Positions 5,547 to 8,170 of a DNA stretch of 8,170 nt are shown one piece after another; within the stretch, counting starts at the first letter, position 1, and each line of letters begins with the position of its first letter. Source of the stretch: Candidatus Roizmanbacteria bacterium (GTDB taxonomy: Bacteria > Patescibacteriota > Microgenomatia > UBA1406 > GWC2-37-13). The position numbers and the translations under genes were made by a program. The notes below the pieces were generated by a model. It saw nothing but the letters and a program-made list of their open reading frames with translations. It made no database searches and was not told where the DNA came from. Where the stretch lies: contig JAPLYR010000109.1 of the NCBI GenBank assembly GCA_026395455.1, forward strand, positions 1 to 8,170, in the 5' to 3' direction.

Positions 5547-6310
5547 TGATATTTAATCGTACTTCCATTGGGTTGATATGTATAGCATGTATTTTGACAC
5601 TTAGTTTGTCTATCCAGTCCGCCCTCTCTTTTGAGATTATATTTTGTGATGTCGGACAAGGTGCGGCAACTCTCCTTCACTTGGGCACTTATCAAATTCT
5701 TATCGATACTGGTCCTGACAAAAGAGTGCTCAATTGTATTGGACGTCATATTCCTTTTTTTGATCATACCATCGAAACCATTATTATTTCCCATAATCAA
5801 AAGGACCATAATGGAGGGCTATCGGCAATTAATAATAAATATAAAGTGAACTTTGTATATGGACCTCTTCCAAAACCAATGGTGTCAAAAGATACCGTAT
5901 TTGTTGAAGTGAAAAATACTATTACTCTTAAGATTAAGAATATCTCTATACTAATACATAAGGCTTCTCAAAGCTCCAAAGAACTTAATGACTCTGCTAA
6001 TGTTGTAACGATACATACATCGAATAAAGTGTCTCATACCATCTTTCTTCCATCCGACATAAATGGGTTAGAACTAAAGAGTCTCCTTCCAAAAAATACA
6101 ACCATTCTTGAGGTCCCCCATCATGGCTCAAAATATGGCTTATATCCAGATTCACTCGAATTAGCACACCCCACGGCAGCTGTGATAAGTGTCGGGAAAA
6201 AGAATACGTATGGACATCCTTCAAAGGAGGTGTTAGCTATACTGAAAGCCGAGAATATAAAGATATGGAGGACGGATAAACAGGGAGAGTTGGTAATTGA
6301 CTTAAAATAA
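5546..6310 (+). CDS. Separate ComEC-type metallo-beta-lactamase domain protein
   Basis: The 254-residue product is the C-terminal hydrolase domain of ComEC as its own gene. A hydrophobic N-terminal segment (about residues 8-25; signal anchor or signal peptide) leads straight into FCDVGQGAATLL (34-44; family FLDVGQGDA). Then come ILIDTGPD (51-58), the metal motif SHNQKDHNGG (82-91), LPSDI (168-172), VPHHGSKYG (190-198) and the end IKIWRTDKQGELVIDL. In other bacteria this domain is proposed to degrade the non-transported DNA strand. Its segment layout and the TGATG overlap with the channel gene indicate coupled translation and a two-subunit ComEC. Compared with the usual HxDxDH or HxHxDH, the third position is Gln (85), and GQGDA is GQGAA, so metal binding may be altered. 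The frame extends upstream to 5378, but that part overlaps the channel codons and is not coding. Confidence 0.88.
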   Translation: MIFNRTSIGLICIACILTLSLSIQSALSFEIIFCDVGQGAATLLHLGTYQILIDTGPDKRVLNCIGRHIPFFDHTIETIIISHNQKDHNGGLSAINNKYKVNFVYGPLPKPMVSKDTVFVEVKNTITLKIKNISILIHKASQSSKELNDSANVVTIHTSNKVSHTIFLPSDINGLELKSLLPKNTTILEVPHHGSKYGLYPDSLELAHPTAAVISVGKKNTYGHPSKEVLAILKAENIKIWRTDKQGELVIDLK

Positions 6311-6672
6311 ATAAGCGTGCCCCGTTTTTAATATTTGATAAATCTCGCATATGCCGGCAGTTGCGCCGTTTTGCATCGCTTTTTCCACCTCACTCTCAAC
6401 CCTCATCCGCAAAAAGGTCAACATGCCTGGCATACTGCTTCGAATTATCAAAATACACACAGTTACAATATTCGTGTTATTCTTTTTAGCAACTCGAAGT
6501 AATATACTGTAACACGTGACATTTCTGCCAGGGTACTTTGGGGTTGGTGGGGAAAACGAAGCAGAAGGCGTCACTGGACAGCGTATACGAGAGTTGCGAA
6601 AAAGAAATGGGGTATGAATATGCAAGAATTGCAAAGAAGCCTGATTTTACACGATAAGAATCAAGAAATAAT
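6311..6672. other. GC-richer spacer between convergent genes, no assured gene
   Basis: This 362-base stretch lies between the ends of two convergent genes. By direct count 6341-6430 is 47/90 G+C and 6541-6600 is 33/60, clearly above the surrounding AT-rich DNA. A minus-strand frame (stop at 6302-6304, ATG at 6634, 110 codons) ends in a plausible stretch, LRMRVESEVEKAMQNG and CEIYQILKTGHAYLF, but its first half looks random and I recognise no family. On the plus strand 6576-6611 encodes GQRIRELRKRNG, like the first helix of a Xre-type HTH; the continuation MNMQELQRSLIL (6614-6649) fits the second helix but in another frame. Short palindromes GCATATGC, TGCCGGCA and ATGCC-T-GGCAT occur at 6348-6431. 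It may be gene remnants or a structured RNA. No strong terminator was found for either flanking gene. Confidence 0.5.
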
Positions 6673-7419
6673 TTAGGAAAGAAGAATTCCTTGTATCTCT
6701 TTGAAGATATTCATTGCTTCAAAGCCGATCCAGCTTTCTCCCACTAATTCTTTTGGAAGTCCTGGATCTTCTCGTAGTATTCCAACGTACTCTTTAAGCA
6801 CATTAGTAAACTTTGCAATTTTCTCTCCGTCTCCAGAAAGAATACTGTGCCATTTTTTGAATAACTCACGATATTTCTTGTCTAATGAAGATTTTCCCCA
6901 TACTTTTTCAATAAGAGTCTCACGATCTCCAAATACATGATCCGCCTCAAATGCTTGACAGTATTGAGCTTCTTGTTTTCCGTCAACTAATTCGTGCAAA
7001 GTCTCCATGACCGGATGTGGAGTAAGCCAGAACGATCGGTGCCAAGGTCCAAGACCCCATCCTTGCATCTCTCTTCTTAATCTATCTCGCAATTCTCTTT
7101 TACTTTCTGGAATTTCATATGAAATGATTCGCAATTTTTTATCCCATGTTTCTTTTAAGAATCTAAAAGAAGGAAATTCAAGCGCTAGTGAATGAAATCC
7201 TTTTTGAGTCAGTTTATAAGAAGGAACCTCATCTTTTGATGACCCCTTTGTTATTTCTCCTGCGCGAACTAAAGAAGCAAGTGTCGCTTTTGTTTTTTGA
7301 TTGAGTGAAAAGTCAAACATTTGTTGAACATTTTCATCAAGTGAGATTTCTATAAAGTCAACGTTTGATAAAAGGAAAAGTGCGAGTAATATTTTCGTTC
7401 GACGTTCTTTTATTCCCAT
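6673..7419 (-). CDS. PaaX-like transcriptional regulator
   Basis: The 248-residue product has the three-part PaaX layout: an N-terminal winged helix (about residues 1-80, with SLNQKTKATLASLVRAGEI and YKLTQKGF), a central Cas2-like ferredoxin fold (about 90-170, with WDKKLRIISYEIPESKRELR and WGLGPWHRSFWLTPHP), and a C-terminal helical domain ending DPGLPKELVGESWIGFEA. Classical PaaX represses phenylacetate degradation genes in response to phenylacetyl-CoA; CPR homologues have unknown targets, and no such pathway is visible here. The frame extends to a TTG at 7458, but that TTG is the first codon-sized part of a TTGACA -35 box and the -10 box lies inside the extension. The ATG at 7419 (MGIKERRTK) is therefore the start. 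The gene is monocistronic here and convergent with the competence operon. Confidence 0.88.
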   Translation of the reverse strand: MGIKERRTKILLALFLLSNVDFIEISLDENVQQMFDFSLNQKTKATLASLVRAGEITKGSSKDEVPSYKLTQKGFHSLALEFPSFRFLKETWDKKLRIISYEIPESKRELRDRLRREMQGWGLGPWHRSFWLTPHPVMETLHELVDGKQEAQYCQAFEADHVFGDRETLIEKVWGKSSLDKKYRELFKKWHSILSGDGEKIAKFTNVLKEYVGILREDPGLPKELVGESWIGFEAMNIFKEIQGILLS

Positions 7420-7429
7420 ATATGTGACC

Positions 7430-7458
7430 AATATAACAGACGGGAAAATACATGTCAA
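7430..7458 (-). promoter_or_regulatory. Near-consensus promoter of the PaaX-like gene
   Basis: On the minus strand TTGACA (7453-7458), a 17-base spacer and TATATT (7430-7435) form a near-perfect sigma-70-type promoter, with TG one base before the -10 (extended -10). The ATG follows the -10 by 10 bases, so the leader would be only about 3-4 bases. This fixes the gene start at 7419. Confidence 0.8.
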
Positions 7459-7471
7459 TAGGGAAATTTAA

Positions 7472-7494
7472 GAACATATTCATCATGAACATTC
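7472..7494. promoter_or_regulatory. Candidate operator: two GAA...TTC half-palindromes
   Basis: GAACATATTC (7472-7481) and GAACATTC (7487-7494) are two similar sites with GAA/TTC ends whose centres are 14 bases apart. They lie 13 bases upstream of the -35 box of the PaaX-like gene. They could bind a regulator of the divergent pair, perhaps the PaaX-like protein itself. The sites are short, so chance is possible. Confidence 0.25.
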
Positions 7495-7552
7495 ACAGAC
7501 AATGTTTTTTGTATTCACCAAACTTTAAACTCCAAAAAAAATATAAATACAT

Positions 7553-7581
7553 TTGACAAATCGAAATCAATATCTTTAAAT
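7553..7581 (+). promoter_or_regulatory. Promoter of the secreted-protein gene at 7615
   Basis: TTGACA (7553-7558), a 17-base spacer and TTAAAT (7576-7581; 4 of 6 to TATAAT) precede the gene by 33 bases, giving a leader of roughly 27 bases. It is divergent from the PaaX-like gene promoter. Confidence 0.55.
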
Positions 7582-7614
7582 GAAACTAATACCTAAATTT
7601 TTTACTTATCTATT

Positions 7615-8170
7615 ATGTATATTAAGAAAGGAATGAGAAAGACAATTTCAGTTTCGATTCTTGCAGCATTCTTGATGCTACAAGTACTTCCCTATTTGCC
7701 AACATCGGTGCAGAACATTCCATTAGTATATACATTAAAGAAGGCTTCTTTATTTAATCCAGCCGAGATTGATGCTGTGGGTATTTCATCTGCTTCTGCT
7801 ACTCTTACTAATCCACGTCTTTCATTTCATGGTCTGGTAAATACAACTATTGCCATTGGTGGAAGTGTTGCAGTTGTAAAATCATCTGGAGCTGGTGGAG
7901 ACTATAACACAAGAAACATTTTTCCAAATGATGGAGTTAAGATTGATGCAAATGCTGTAATAAATGTTGCATCAGTGTCTTCTAATCTTACAACATTCAC
8001 ACTCAAGACTCCTCTTGTATCACAAGCGCTTGCAGACACAAATATGACTGTTGCACAAGGTGGACAGCTAAAAATGCAAATATTTACACAATCAAATATC
8101 CCAGTTGGAGGAAGTATTAAAATTTCCGTTCCAGCACCAAATCAAATTAGTGGTCTCACAACCGATGGTA
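7615..8170 (+). CDS. Secreted beta-rich protein, N-terminal part (runs off the window)
   Basis: From ATG at 7615 the frame stays open for 185 codons to the window edge. The product begins MYIKKGMRKTISVSILAAFL, a signal peptide with a basic start and hydrophobic core (about residues 11-27), followed by exported sequence rich in Ser, Thr, Val, Ala and Gly. Recognisable stretches are SSASATLTNPRLSFHG (58-73), NIFPNDGVKID and GGSIKISVPAPNQISGL. The TLTNPRLSF motif followed by a beta-strand pattern resembles large uncharacterised surface proteins I recall from CPR genomes; there is no assigned function. An alternative start is the ATG at 7633, directly preceded by AAGAAAGGA but with no spacer, which is too close for normal Shine-Dalgarno use. 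The protein probably continues well beyond the window. Confidence 0.83.
   Translation, partial: MYIKKGMRKTISVSILAAFLMLQVLPYLPTSVQNIPLVYTLKKASLFNPAEIDAVGISSASATLTNPRLSFHGLVNTTIAIGGSVAVVKSSGAGGDYNTRNIFPNDGVKIDANAVINVASVSSNLTTFTLKTPLVSQALADTNMTVAQGGQLKMQIFTQSNIPVGGSIKISVPAPNQISGLTTDG

Noticed and set aside
6520..6600. SRP RNA-like motif (GAAGCAG) in the GC-rich islet.
   Set aside because: The surrounding helix-8 sequence and complementary strands do not match the SRP consensus.
6302..6634. Minus-strand frame of 110 codons as a gene.
   Set aside because: Its second half is plausible coding but the first half looks random, no family is recognised, and it overlaps the end of the hydrolase gene; described only within the spacer entry.
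6673..7419. Reading the PaaX-like protein as a CRISPR Cas2 nuclease because of WDKKLRIISYEIPE.
   Set aside because: The Cas2-like fold is a normal part of PaaX regulators; the winged helix and C-terminal PaaX domain are both present, and no cas1 or CRISPR array is in the window.
7488..7510. AACATT / AATGTT hairpin followed by six T's as a terminator on the plus strand.
   Set aside because: The stem is only 6 AT-rich pairs and it lies between two divergent promoters with no upstream plus-strand gene to terminate.
7624..7635. AAGAAAGGA as a Shine-Dalgarno for an ATG at 7633.
   Set aside because: It directly abuts the ATG with no spacer; the upstream ATG at 7615 also keeps more of the basic signal-peptide start. 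Kept only as an alternative.

Overview
The window looks like the genome of a Candidate Phyla Radiation (Patescibacteria) bacterium, most likely a Microgenomates-type lineage. The reasons are its AT-rich composition, a ribosomal protein L1 with a charged N-terminal extension, a stripped-down ComEA/ComEC set, secreted proteins ending in ATPSF/ATPSY-like tails, short AT-rich interspersed repeats, and almost no Shine-Dalgarno sequences. This assignment rests on remembered family features, not on a search. UGA acts as a stop (code 11), so it is not a Gracilibacteria/Absconditabacteria genome.

Layout. (1) Positions 1-1416, minus strand: the conserved translation/secretion cluster secE-nusG-rplK-rplA, with rplA cut by the window edge. 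(2) Positions 1460-3905, plus strand: a six-helix membrane protein, divergent from secE, whose C-terminus resembles a decayed histidine-kinase dimerisation helix; a frameshifted secreted beta-rich protein; and a secreted, C-terminally membrane-anchored Ig-like protein that starts on the last base of the previous stop codon. The last two look like a cell-surface pair. (3) Positions 3906-4134: AT-rich repeat and palindrome, then a promoter. (4) Positions 4135-6310, plus strand: a DNA-uptake operon, comEA, then a comEC membrane channel broken by a frameshift, then the ComEC-type metallo-beta-lactamase domain as its own gene, joined by a TGATG overlap. (5) Positions 6311-6672: a GC-richer stretch with no convincing gene. 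(6) Positions 6673-7419, minus strand: a PaaX-like regulator with a near-consensus promoter. (7) Position 7615 to the edge, plus strand: the start of a secreted protein.

Two genes (the secreted protein near 2500 and comEC near 5120) each show a frame change together with loss of roughly a dozen conserved residues. These are either real decay or assembly errors, and they are the main doubt about the sequence itself. Several promoters place the -10 box only 8-10 bases before the ATG, which points to leaderless or nearly leaderless mRNAs. No CRISPR array, insertion sequence, rRNA or tRNA was found. The strongest candidates for something unusual are the split ComEC with an altered metal-binding motif, the surface-protein pair, and the GC-rich stretch at 6341-6610.
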